Assembly (NCBI GenBank): GCA_003550325.1
Contig: QKWP01000122.1
Span: forward strand, 175,202 to 239,201
Origin: Gigaspora rosea
Taxonomy: Eukaryota; Glomeromycota; Glomeromycetes; Diversisporales; Gigasporaceae
Reading direction: 5' to 3'
Length of the DNA stretch: 64,000 bases
Under the pieces are notes generated by a model, which made no database searches, had not been told where the DNA came from, and worked only from the letters and a program-made list of their open reading frames with translations. Shown piece after piece: positions 10,684-21,580 of this stretch. The position numbers and the translations under genes are program-made. Numbering within the stretch: position 1 is the first letter of the stretch; every line of letters starts with the position of its first letter.

Positions 10684-11720
10684 ATTTTTTTTTTTTTTTT
10701 ATTTATTTTTTTAATTTTTGCAATGTCGCATGCAAGTGGATTCTTATTAGGTTTTTTAGATAATACATTTTTGGTTAATGAGAGTACATATAGCCACACG
10801 TGCAACTTTTGGTTGCTTATTTGAGTAGTCCGCCCGAAGGTTCTACACTATACGCCGTACCTGTAACCTAACTAGGAGATTACCCATTTAAACTCTCAGG
10901 TGTCCCCCATCCTGTATCACCCACCCCAATCACACCTACACATAACCTCGTGCTGCTTCAATTTGAGACCACCCAGATCAATATTTGCCATACTACTTGT
11001 ACCCTAATTCTATAGGCAATCTAGTAGCATTTCAACTGCCGGATTATCTTAGGGAGGGTGTAGTACGTACCCCCTAATCTTTCTATGTCCCACACATTTC
11101 TAGATTAGGCTTTGAATACCTTTACAATGGCTGAGGCCACCACTAGCAGTCAGGGCTAACCATTGAACCGCACAGTATCCTTGCCCTTGTAAGGTTCATT
11201 CCGATCCCAATACCTACATCAACTAGTCCTATAACTGATCTCTCCCAAACTACCAAACCAGTTAGCCCAGATGGGTTGTTGTATCTCGGCTTTAGGTGCC
11301 TTTTTTGGTTAACTTCCCTTGGTTCCTAATTCCATAGCATAGGACCTTTTCCTCCGGTACGTCTTCGGCGACCAGGTTGGTGCTCCACTTGCCTCGGGGT
11401 GTTCATCCAGTTCTTCGGTCCCAAATTCTGGTATTCGCAGTATCGTCAAAGATCTTGACTACCTCCTTACTCGGGTCTTGCCAAACGGGTTTCAAATATT
11501 CTGGTTCCTTGGATTCATCTGTGTTACGAAACACAACTTCGCCCGAAAGCTTCTATTCGAGATGGTAACCAAGGACTACAAGTAATGTACCCAACCGATC
11601 GTTGAATAAATGTTACCGGTACACAGGCCTATTTTCTAAACCGTCTCCAGTGAGATTTGAACTCTAGACCTGTCGCTTGGAGGGTGACAACTTAACAACT
11701 TCTCTAAGTCACCACACCCT
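10684..11720 (-). mobile_element. tRNA-headed retroposon, diverged B-type copy
   Basis: Minus strand. The head at the right end reads AGGGTGTGGTGACTTAGAG, with a B box GAGTTCAAATC. The body (10780-11720) matches the copy at 34383-35410 better than the A copies. Sequence 10702-10779 before the T-run 10684-10700 does not match other copies, so the 3' end is either a different tail or replaced. No target duplication could be resolved in the T-rich flank. Confidence 0.65.
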
Positions 11721-12470
11721 TTTTATTTTATTAAAAAGTACTACTAATAAAAGTTTTTAAATAATTAATAATATAATTAAATATTTTTTACAATTGAATA
11801 ACTATGGTATAAATTATCATTTTTTATTAATTATATTATTTTATATTACCTTTATATAAAAATAGATGAAAGCTAACTTTTTAGATAAAAAAAAATTACA
11901 AAAAAATTTTTTCTTAAAAAAATAGATTTTAATTAATATCTTAATGAATTTGAAAGTTTAAAGCTTGCTACTATGCAAGTAACTAGCTATAGATTCAATA
12001 AAACTATATTTAAAATTTCATAAAAAAATAATCATTAGATAAAAAGTTATTAAATATTAAAGTTGATATATTTGTATTAAAAATCATTAATTTACTATGT
12101 ACTATATATATTTAATAGTAAAACTAAGTTTAAAAATAACTATTAGTACATTTTTTTATATTTTATATAAACAAATATTTAAATTTTAAAATAATCTTTT
12201 TTATTATCTAATAAAATAAAATTAAATTAAAAAACTTAAATTTTATATATAAAAAATTTTTATTACTATATTACGATCAAATTTATTATTTCTAAATATA
12301 GTAAAATTTACTTAAAAAGTTAATGCTAAAAATTTCTTGATTTTTTATATAAAATAATTAAATAAATTATATTAAACCCTTTCCTATCTACCAAAATAAT
12401 TTTTTAAATTAAAAAAATTACATTTTATTACTAAAAAAAATTACTATTAATTTTTATTTGAGGTATCAAT
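11721..12470. other. AT-rich spacer, nothing recognised
   Basis: Homopolymer-rich sequence with stops in all frames. No repeat or gene boundary seen. Confidence 0.5.
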
Positions 12471-12499
12471 CTTTTTGTATCGGTCTATACGGCCTATAG

Positions 12500-12770
12500 T
12501 ATATATTGTTTAAACTACACCCCTAATAGTATGTAACATAATTTTTTTAGCCAATTAAAATGAAATGTAGTAACCTGATGCCCTCTCCTTCTTTCTAGCA
12601 ATTAAAATGAAATGTAGTAACCTGACATCCCACTCCTTCTTTCTAGCTAATTAAAATATATTGTAGTAGTAATTTGCATCCAGTGTTGGGCTGGACATTG
12701 GACATGAACATTGGACTACCCATGTTCAGTCCAGTCCAATCCATTGGACCAGAAGGGGTTGGATATTAGA
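12500..12770. repeat. CTACACCCCTAAT / TTAATTGGCTA repeat with a CAGTG end
   Basis: AAACTACACCCCTAATAGTG followed by two copies of AATTAAAATGAAATGTAGTAACCTGA. The same module occurs at 15615-15760, its mirror at 16110-16260, and at 19075-19245. From 12684 a CAGTGTTGGGCTGGAC sequence resembles a hAT-type end and runs into GGACATTGGAC words. No right end found. Confidence 0.5.
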
Positions 12771-13342
12771 CATTGTATAACATTAAATTAGTACATAATC
12801 ATGTGACAATTGGCCAATCAAATTATAAATTTTTGTACTATTATACTTGATTTATTATAATATACTTTTGATACAAAGATAAAATTCAAATAATTTAAAA
12901 ATTTAAAGATTAACTATAGTTACTTCCATAAGTTTCTGAAAATAAGCTACCTCTTTAGGATGATTTTGGATACAAAAAATTCAAAGTAGCTTATTTTCAG
13001 ATATAATTAATTTTTGGTCAATCAGCAATAGTTACTAGGAATCGGGAACCGATGTAAGTCCGGAGCATAAATTATACTATATAAAGTTACTTAATTGCTT
13101 CTTATAATTTAACTAATTTAACTATAATTTTGGTACTTATAAAATTTTATAAACTATTTAGTATTAATACTGTATGTTAGGGGGTAAAAGTACTCTAAAC
13201 TATATAAATTCCAATCACGAGAAAGTCCTCCTATATGGTTTTGCGTGACAACATCGCGCAGTTACTTATTTAATAAGTTTGTTACTCTAAAGTGTATAAA
13301 TAAGGTACCCGGGAAATTAATTTAAATCAGCCAATTATAAGA
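12771..13342. other. AT-rich spacer with AAGCTACC foldback remnant
   Basis: Around 12935-13010, GAAAATAAGCTACC returns as GTAGCTTATTTTC, a small remnant of the foldback family best seen at 33245-33791. The rest holds nothing I recognise. Confidence 0.4.
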
Positions 13343-13543
13343 ATGTCTTATTACCGTATTTTAATTAATACCAGTTTGTTGTTTAAGCAATCACGCGTTA
13401 TGCGCCGGGACAGACAAAAATTTCCAAATTACGTTATTGACATATTTGTATATAATAAATTAGGGGATGCATCAAAAAAAATTTTTTATGATCAAACCGC
13501 GTCAAAAACGCAACTTTTGTATCAAATAGTGCGTAAAAATTGA
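13343..13543 (+). CDS. Possible short ORF, 66 codons, unknown
   Basis: The frame starts at an ATG about 45 bp after a TATAAATA word (near 13296). The product is basic (many Lys/Arg) with no recognised domain, signal peptide or membrane segment. The stop lies beside a GTCCG...CGGAC hairpin that resembles words near 4715 and 13050, so the frame may simply lie inside a small repeat element. Codon use gives no clear support. I cannot tell it from a chance frame. Confidence 0.15.
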   Translation: MSYYRILINTSLLFKQSRVMRRDRQKFPNYVIDIFVYNKLGDASKKIFYDQTASKTQLLYQIVRKN

Positions 13544-13949
13544 GTGTCCGTCGCTACGCTCCGGACAATTATATAGTAAAGTCTAAATTCTACTATGTAA
13601 ATCAATTATTAGCACTTAAATGAACTTGTTTGGAAACTACACTACACATATCATATTCTAAAAGTTTTATCAAAATAGAAGAACTTTTTATTATTTGACT
13701 TTTAATTTTTATATTTAATAAGTTAATAAAATTTTATTTTCTTTGTTGAACGTAAAAATTAAGAGTTAATTAATAAAAACTTAACCAATTTTGTTGTTTG
13801 AAGTGAAGCGAAGGACCTTTAGTTTCTTCGTATCATGATACAAAAGTTACTTTCTTGATGCATCACATATCAAAATATCAAAAACGCAACTTTGCACTTT
13901 CTGTCTGTCCATACACATGATTTTTAAATTATTTTTAATTGACCAATTT
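13544..13949. other. AT-rich spacer with foldback remnants
   Basis: GTAAAGTCTAAATTCTACTA and the paired ATTTTTATATTTAATAAG / GAACGTAAAAATTAAGAG words are remnants of the AAGCTACC foldback family. A second ATCAAAAACGCAACTTTG word lies near 13880. No gene. Confidence 0.4.
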
Positions 13950-14588
13950 ATGAAATTTAATAACTTTTGATCCACTGGTCTGTTTTGGATGATTTAACTA
14001 TCAAAATGTTCGTCTCAATGAGACAATTCTAATAAGCCCAAAATCGTTAAAATCCAATTACAGGATTCCAAGATCATTCATCACTAAGTAAATTTCTTTA
14101 CTATTGAATAACTTTTGATCTACTGGGCTGTTTTGGATGATTTAACCACCAAAATGTTCATCTCAGTGAGACGATTCTAACAAGCCCAAAATCATTAAAT
14201 TCCAATTACAGGATCCAAAGATCGATAAAGATTTATCAATCATTTAATCAAATTAATTTTTATATATAAATCAATTTAATAAAATGATTGATAAATCTTT
14301 ATCGATCTATGGATCCTGTAATTGGAATTTAACAATTTTGGTCTTGTTAGAATCGTCTCACTAAGATGAACATTTTGGTAGTTAAATTATCCAAAACAGC
14401 TCAGTAAATCAAAAGTTATTCAATAGTAAAGAAATTTACTTAGTGATGAATGATCTTGGGATCCTGTGATTGGATTTTAACGATTTTGGGCTTGTTAGAA
14501 TCATCTCATCGAGACGAACATTTTGATAGTTAAACGATCCAAAACGGACTAGTGGATCAAAAGTTATTATTAATTCCATAAATTAGAA
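13950..14588. mobile_element. Double GTCTC-core foldback element
   Basis: Each arm contains two tandem versions of the roughly 145-bp module (ACTTTTGATCCACTGGTC, TTTAACTATCAAAATGTTCG, GTCTC core, CCCAAAATCGTTAAAATCC, ACAGGATCC), and the two arms are inverted around about 14265. This gives four related modules in one palindrome. The arms differ at many positions, unlike the neighbouring perfect palindrome. Confidence 0.7.
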
Positions 14589-15228
14589 CATATATAAAAT
14601 TTATAGTACAAGAAATAAAATTAAGTTTTAGACAAACATTTATCTAGTAAATAGCAAACTTTTTAATTATTAAATTTATATAAATATTTAGCTTCGGACA
14701 AACAATGCTATGCATTTACCTAGTTATAAATTTCAGGGTATGTATTTTAATCTCCTGAATAAGTTTACTTAAGTGGCTTTAATCGATTTGCTTAGTAAAG
14801 TTTGGACTTTACTATGGTCATCGATCATGAGGTAGCTTATTTTTGAGTTAAAGAAGTTTTTGGGATAGCTTATATTGACAATATACAGTATAAAAACTAC
14901 TAATTTCTGTAATTGTAATAGAATTAGCTTAATTAATAGTAATAATAATTATTATAAAATTAATATATATGTATAGTAGAACACAATTTAAATTTGACAA
15001 TTTGAATTAATCCTTTAATCCAAATAAATTTAGATATCCTAATTAGATATATTTAATCAAATTGGTCAAAGAACTTGAATAACAAATCTAAAGATATGCT
15101 TAAATGCTAACTTTAAATATGTATAATTTAATGCAATTCAATCTGGCTTTGATAGAATATCAAAAATAAAATTGAAGCAATATTATAACTTTGGTATAAC
15201 TTATTGATAATTGTTAATTCTAAAGTTA

Positions 15229-15394
15229 GGGGCATGCCATTTATTACGTGATATTTTTTACTTAGTAGCTATTCCTATCCATATATGGTGTGATCACTTT
15301 ATCTAATTCTGATTAATTAATATAATATATAGACGTGATCACTACCTCTGACCATGTATCCATGGTAAAAATCACGTGATAAATGGCATGCTCC
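15229..15394. mobile_element. Harbinger-like MITE, TTA target duplication
   Basis: 166 bp, flanked by TTA (15226-15228, 15395-15397). Ends GGGGCATGCCATTTATTACG and ATCACGTGATAAATGGCATG-CTCC pair over about 30 bp. A GTGATCACT...AGTGATCAC-type inner pair follows. It lacks the long G-tract of other members. Confidence 0.7.
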
Positions 15395-15776
15395 TTAGAT
15401 ATTAAATAGAATTCTTTTATTGCTCAGGTATATATAAAATTCTATTGCAACTTATAATAATTTAGAATTAATTTAAATTCTTTTATTATATAAATTTAAA
15501 TTTAAAAATTTTAGTAAATAGTTGAACATATTGGACCTGGACTATGTCCAAGCATATGTCCAGTCCAGTCCAATCATGTTAAAATTAGATGGACATATGT
15601 CCATGCTTGCACCTCCCTCTATTGGCTAGAGAGAAGAAGAGGAGTATCAGGTTACTACATTTCATTTTAATTGGCTAGAGGGTGTTAGGTTACTACATTT
15701 CATTTTAATTGGCTAATAAAATTGTGTTACACACCATTAGGGGTGTAGTTTAAAAAATATATTATTTAAAAAAATA

Positions 15777-16094
15777 TAATCTTTAAACATTAATAACTTT
15801 TGATCTACTGATCCAATTTAGATAATTTAACTACCAAAATGATCCTCTCAATAAGACGATTCTAATGAATCCAAAACCATCCATATATGATCACGTGATC
15901 CAGAGATCGTTAGAGTTTTGTGTTATATTTACTATATAGTAAATATAACACAAAACTCTAACGATCTCTGGATCACGTGATCATATATGGATGGTTTTGG
16001 ATTCATTAGAATCGTCTTATTGAGAGGATCATTTTGGTAGTTAAATTATCTAAATTGGATCAGTAGATCAAAAGTTATTAATGTTTAAAGATTA
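15777..16094. mobile_element. GTCTC-core foldback MITE at the palindrome centre
   Basis: 318 bp flanked by TA, with the same ends and modules as 10315-10637. The centre is again ACTATATAGT. Its arms are identical to each other, whereas the other copies' arms are diverged, which supports the idea that the right half was copied from the left during assembly. Confidence 0.7.
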
Positions 16095-16476
16095 TATTTT
16101 TTTAAATAATATATTTTTTAAACTACACCCCTAATGGTGTGTAACACAATTTTATTAGCCAATTAAAATGAAATGTAGTAACCTAACACCCTCTAGCCAA
16201 TTAAAATGAAATGTAGTAACCTGATACTCCTCTTCTTCTCTCTAGCCAATAGAGGGAGGTGCAAGCATGGACATATGTCCATCTAATTTTAACATGATTG
16301 GACTGGACTGGACATATGCTTGGACATAGTCCAGGTCCAATATGTTCAACTATTTACTAAAATTTTTAAATTTAAATTTATATAATAAAAGAATTTAAAT
16401 TAATTCTAAATTATTATAAGTTGCAATAGAATTTTATATATACCTGAGCAATAAAAGAATTCTATTTAATATCTAA

Positions 16477-16642
16477 GGAGCATGCCATTTATCACGTGAT
16501 TTTTACCATGGATACATGGTCAGAGGTAGTGATCACGTCTATATATTATATTAATTAATCAGAATTAGATAAAGTGATCACACCATATATGGATAGGAAT
16601 AGCTACTAAGTAAAAAATATCACGTAATAAATGGCATGCCCC
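16477..16642. mobile_element. Mirror copy of the TTA-flanked MITE
   Basis: Exact reverse complement of 15229-15394, with the same TTA/TAA flanks. It is counted separately only because it is in the sequence; it may be an assembly duplicate. Confidence 0.6.
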
Positions 16643-17168
16643 TAACTTTAGAATTAACAATTATCAATAAGTTATACCAAAGTTATAATATTGCTTCAAT
16701 TTTATTTTTGATATTCTATCAAAGCCAGATTGAATTGCATTAAATTATACATATTTAAAGTTAGCATTTAAGCATATCTTTAGATTTGTTATTCAAGTTC
16801 TTTGACCAATTTGATTAAATATATCTAATTAGGATATCTAAATTTATTTGGATTAAAGGATTAATTCAAATTGTCAAATTTAAATTGTGTTCTACTATAC
16901 ATATATATTAATTTTATAATAATTATTATTACTATTAATTAAGCTAATTCTATTACAATTACAGAAATTAGTAGTTTTTATACTGTATATTGTCAATATA
17001 AGCTATCCCAAAAACTTCTTTAACTCAAAAATAAGCTACCTCATGATCGATGACCATAGTAAAGTCCAAACTTTACTAAGCAAATCGATTAAAGCCACTT
17101 AAGTAAACTTATTCAGGAGATTAAAATACATACCCTGAAATTTATAACTAGGTAAATGCATAGCATTG

Positions 17169-17169
17169 N
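17169..17169. other. Assembly N (gap or join)
   Basis: The only ambiguous base. Left of it is the end of the perfect palindrome, right of it unrelated ACCAACGCCCAAC-type tandem sequence, as expected at a contig join. Confidence 0.9.
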
Positions 17170-17186
17170 ATACAAATATGCTCTTA

Positions 17187-17420
17187 ATTACCAATGCCCA
17201 ACGCTTTTAATTACCAACACCCAACACTCTAGATTACCAACGCCCAACACTGTAAATTACCAACGCCCAATGCTCTAGAATACCAATACTAAATAAAGTA
17301 CTTAGCGCCAAAGTACCAACACCTATAAAGTACATACCAGCGTACTAAGGTACCGCCAACGCACCAAAGTGCCAACGTACGTACTAAATTATGTACCAAC
17401 GCACCAAAGTACCAACATAT
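17187..17420. repeat. Tandem repeat, about 24-bp ATTACCAACGCCCAACACT unit
   Basis: Four clear units (17187-17285), then degenerate ACCAACGCACCAAAGT words to about 17420. Unit spacing and lack of palindromic spacers rule out a CRISPR-like array. Confidence 0.7.
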
Positions 17421-17429
17421 GTGCCGTAT

Positions 17430-17860
17430 AATTTTTCTGTTAGATGGTATTTGCCATTGTATCTTTTTTTTTCTTTCTTTCAGGTTTTTTTTTCCATTCG
17501 TTTTGAACTTGACTCATACCGTTTTTTTTCTCTAGGCTTATTTCATTGCTTGAATTGTCGTTGGTGCCTAATTGGGTTGGTGCCATATATTTCATCTTTC
17601 AGGTGTGATTTTACCATTATATCGATTATTTTTTCTTTCATTCTTTTCTGTTTTGAACTTTTTTTTTGATTTTTTTTCTCTAGGTTTATTTGTTGAATCG
17701 TCGTTTGAACCGTCGTTGGTGCCTAATTGTGTTGATGCCATGTATTTCATCTGACGGAAGTGTATTGATTTTTTCTTTCGTTTTTTTTTCTGTTTTGAAC
17801 TTGACTAACAACTTCCTGTTTTTTTTGGGATTGTTTGTTGTTTGAATCGTCGTTGGGTAA
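17430..17860. repeat. T-rich tandem duplication, about 150-bp unit
   Basis: The block TCGTTGGTGCCTAATTG-GTTGGTGCCAT (17558-17600) recurs at 17713-17755, each followed by TTTTTTCTTTC and TCTGTTTTGAACTT words. Frames here translate to Phe/Leu-rich strings of low complexity and are not called. Confidence 0.6.
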
Positions 17861-18215
17861 CGAACAACTTAATTTTTAGAATCATGTAATAATTCTTATC
17901 AGACTGAATTTGGTCCGACTTTTAAATTTTCTTGTTATCATGCAATAGTAAAGTTTATCAGATTAAAAAAGAAACAAAAATTTTTAATACACAATCAAAT
18001 TCTTTAAAACATAAACGTGAAAAATGTGCAAATTATATTTGATTTCTTCTTTTTACTATCATTTGGATTTCTTGACCTTAAGATTTAATTCAAGCTAAAG
18101 TGTTAATTCTTATTTATACGCAATACGACTTTATACATCAGTTTAATTAAAGTTTATACAAAACTATAAAAAATAAATAATTGAAACCGTATAGTATAGA
18201 CCAAATATCGATATT
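17861..18215. other. AT-rich spacer, nothing recognised
   Basis: No open frame of note, no repeat boundary seen. Confidence 0.4.
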
Positions 18216-18224
18216 TATATTTTT

Positions 18225-18395
18225 GACAGGACCCATGGGTAGTTCGAAGGGTACCCGTGGCCCAGTGGGCCGGGTATAGGTACTAAGATCTGAGTCCTAG
18301 GGTAAGGGTAGGGCTCAGAAGATTGGCCCATACGCAAACGGGTAGGGTAAGGGTATCACTAGTACCCGGCCCTACCCGGCCCATGCAGAAGCCTA
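18225..18395. repeat. GC-richer GGGTAC/GGCCC repeat block
   Basis: A small island of GGGTACCCG, GGGCCGGGTA and TAGGGTAAGGGTA words. Composition resembles the inner parts of the hAT-like MITEs at 25318 and 37415, but I could not match its two ends or find a duplication. Confidence 0.45.
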
Positions 18396-19003
18396 CTAAA
18401 AACATCAAAATCCAATCACAGGATCCCAAGATCATTATAGATTTGTTTGCTTTAATTATATTATTTTCATATATATTAAAAATTATTATATTAAATAATT
18501 CTTGAACTAGTAATCCGTTTTTTGAATAATTTTACTACCAAAATGCTCGTCTTAATGAGACAATTCTAATAAATCTAAAATCGTTAAATTCTGATTACAG
18601 GATCCAGAGATCATTATAGATTTGTATTATTTTTAATAAATTATATTAAAATAAACAAATCTATAATGATCTCTGGATCCTGTGATCAGAAATTTAATGA
18701 TTTTAGGTTCATTAGAATTGTCTCATTGAGATGAGCATTTTGGTAGTAAAATCATCCAAAAATGGATTACTGGTTCAAAAGTTATTTAATATTAAAGTTT
18801 ATAATATTTTTAATAATAATTTTTAATATATACGAAAATAATATAATTAAAGCAAACAAATCTATAACAATATTGGGATTCTGTGATTGGATTTTGATTA
18901 TTTTAGGCTCATTGGAATCATTTTATTGAGACAAACATTTTGGTAGTAAAATCATCCAAAACAGATCACTGGTTCAAAAGTTATTTAATGTTAAAGTTTA
19001 TCT
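18392..19003. mobile_element. GTCTC-core foldback element (double)
   Basis: Contains three to four versions of the module CTGGTTCAAAAG / TTTTACTACCAAAATG / GTCTCATTGAGA / ACAGGATCC-AGATCATTATAGATTTG in both orientations, folding around about 18630. Related to 13950-14588 and 37200-37905. Confidence 0.6.
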
Positions 19004-19019
19004 GCTATTAGGACCTGAT

Positions 19020-19245
19020 AATTTTCTGACCCTCCCCCCTACCCTAAAAATCCAATGATAAATGGCACTCTCCTTACTATATTTTATTTTAATTGGCTAG
19101 AGAGAAGAAGGAGGATGTTAGGTTACTACATTTCATTTTAATTGGCTAGAAAGAAGAAGGTGGTGTCAGGTTACTACATTTCATTTTAATTGGCTAAAAA
19201 ATTATATTACACGCTATTAGGGGTGTAGTTTAAAAATATATATAT
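19020..19245. repeat. TTAATTGGCTAGA repeats and orphan MITE end
   Basis: CCCTCCCCCCTACCC and AAATGGCACTCTCC-TTA (near 19030-19073) look like one end of a Harbinger-like MITE. It is followed by two copies of GTTACTACATTTCATTTTAATTGGCTA and TAGGGGTGTAGTTTAAA, the module seen at 12500 and 15620. Confidence 0.5.
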
Positions 19246-19426
19246 GTACTATCTAAAAATAATATAATCTTTAAATATTAATAACTTTTGATCTACTAAT
19301 CCAATTTAGATAATTTAACTACCAAAATGATCCTCTCGATGAGACAGTTCTAATGAATCCAAAGTCATCCAAGTCTGGTCGCGTGATTCAGAGATCGTTA
19401 GAGTTTTATTATATTTACTATATATT

Positions 19427-20315
19427 GGTAATCTTGTTAAAGATGATACATTTATAAAATAAATTTTGTTTAAAACAATATATCTAAAAAGTTTTATAAG
19501 AAATCTGTTTTCTCTTAAATAGGTAATAATTTTTGGGTTTTTGTCTTTTAGAATCAAAAAAGCAGATAATTAATATAACTTCTTAATCATAAGAATCTGC
19601 TAATTAAAACCATTAAATTAATAAATCAAAATTTTAATAATTTTATATTAACTTTATTGTTCACAATATAAAGTTGGTCAAAAAGCATTATCATGTTGTG
19701 CTACTACACAAATGCATAGCTCAGCATTATAAAAAGATATTCTATTAATAATCTGGCTTATTACTTAAATAGTATAGAATTTTTGTATATACGAAAAATT
19801 GAGTAAAATCTCTAGTTTTTATAGGGTAATACTAGTAATGCCGATTATATTAAAATTATTGCTAATAAAAGTTAAATTTTTTTGTCAAAATTGAGTGTTT
19901 TTAGTAATGTAGAAATAAAACTACTATAAAAGCTATTAATATTTGAAATTTTAGTATGCGAAGTATTTTCTATAAATGTTTAAAAATGGAAATAAGAAAT
20001 TAAAAATCAAAATCACATGATTAAAATTATAATTGATCAAAAGAAAAATTTTTTTTAATATACAAACCTTTTATAGTATTCTAATAAAAGTTGTTTTCTA
20101 GGATTTTACAGTTTTAAAGATGGTAAGAAAAATTAAAAATGTGTTGGTGTATAAGTTGCAATAGCTTTTTAAAGTTTTATTGATATTTGACTAATATTTA
20201 TTAAATGATCTGCAAAATTAGAAATCGTATAATAAACACTAGCCAATCTTTAGAAAACAACTACGAATGAACTATTAAACCATTTTTAAAAATTTTACAT
20301 TCATTAAAACTACAA
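19427..20315. other. AT-rich, no gene recognised
   Basis: Interior of the candidate long element before the retroposon. An 80-codon minus frame (19315-19557) crosses the MITE arm and is not credible. Nothing else identified. Confidence 0.4.
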
Positions 20316-20328
20316 TATCTTAATGAAT

Positions 20329-21260
20329 CTCGGATTTACAAATCTGTTTCCTAGGTTATACCAACTCGTATTGGGAGATTTGGCGATGTGTTACACACAG
20401 AACTGGGGCGCATAGATCCTGGGGAGTGCAGGCACTGTGTTACGCACAGAACCGTAGGACAAAGGGAAACCATACTTGGTAAGTCCTGAGTAGAGAGATA
20501 GCCGGACTTTCAATGGCACCTAATAGGAATCAGACGGGGACTGACTGGCAGTGGACTGACCGGAAGCGGACTTACGACAAAAGAGCTTATAGCGGGCCCT
20601 ACCAACCAGACTGCCTCGGTCGCACTAGAGAAAAAGGACATGTGTTTCAGAATCATGTACTAGGGAGAGGGAGCTCCTGGGTTCGCCAGAGCAGACCAAC
20701 CCTTCTGGGTCCTCGGATTGGAAGTAGGAAGGCAACCGGGGGAAAGAAAGCTTCCGAGTGAAAAAAACTGAAAAAAGAATAGGACGGTACTGGGGTTAGG
20801 TGAACTCTACAAGAGCAAAAGTAGGTAGTGATAGCGGTTAGGTAACAACTCCTAACTGCAAGTGTTGGTTTTGGCAAATGCGTACACTACTGAAGTGTAG
20901 GTGATACCTGTGTGGGACAGGGACCACTCTACCAAGTTTTCCACTAGGATAAACTAGTCCTAAAGGGGACTGGTTAGCATCTGGAACAGTGTTCCGGTGA
21001 TACAAGACGGGCTGACAGGAGGCAAGGATTAGAGGGTTTAAATAGACAATGCCAGTATGTGGGTTGCAGGTATGACAGCTAGTGTAGAACCTTCAGGTGG
21101 CTACTTAAATAGGCAACCAAAAGTTGCAGGTGAGGCTAGTTGTACTCTCGTCAATGTACAAATGTCGGATGTCCCTCCATGTAGGGCGTTCGGGGTTTGA
21201 TTATCTTGAATAAAAAAGCTCTCTTCTGAAGTGAGCACTTTGACTTAAAAAAAAAAAAAA
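20329..21260 (+). mobile_element. tRNA-headed retroposon, copy A3 (5'-truncated)
   Basis: 932 bp, flanked by the 13-bp duplication TATCTTAATGAAT (20316-20328 and 21261-21273). The first base matches about position 126 of copy A1, so the Pol III head is missing while the A-tail is intact. A 5' truncation together with a target duplication is the classic result of incomplete target-primed reverse transcription by a LINE enzyme. Confidence 0.85.
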
Positions 21261-21580
21261 TATCTTAATGAATAACTTTGAAAAAAATTACAAACTACAC
21301 TTATTTCAAAATTATTTTTTAGTTGCATTTTTAATTTTTAATGATATATGATCTTTAATTTTTCTGATTTTAGGTTTTTGGCATAACAAGTAATTAAATA
21401 TCTTGATTTTTTTATTTCTTTCGATATTTTCCAAGATGCTAATAATGGATTTAAATAAATTACTTAATTTTAGAAAGGATTAATACAAGCTGTAGTATGT
21501 ATATTAATGTTATAAATTTTCAATAAATATAGGTACTTATACAATATATACATTTCACTCGCAATCATTTTTCAAAAAAT

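Larger units (their letters stand above)
14703..17168. repeat. Apparently perfect 2.47-kb palindrome ending at the N
   Basis: Every stretch I compared is an exact reverse complement around 15935/15936, including single-copy-looking sequence at 14720-15220 and 16650-17150. The outer limit is 14703 and 17168, immediately before the only N in the window (17169). The natural foldback MITE at the centre would let an assembler turn round. One arm is therefore probably an artefact; a very recent true inversion-duplication is the alternative. Confidence 0.85.

Noticed and set aside
17187-17420. Evenly spaced short repeats resembling a CRISPR array
   Set aside because: Units abut as a 24-bp minisatellite with no variable spacers, and the genome is eukaryotic.
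17391-17754. Plus-strand frames of 92 and 60 codons
   Set aside because: Phe/Leu-rich translations of a T-rich tandem duplication.
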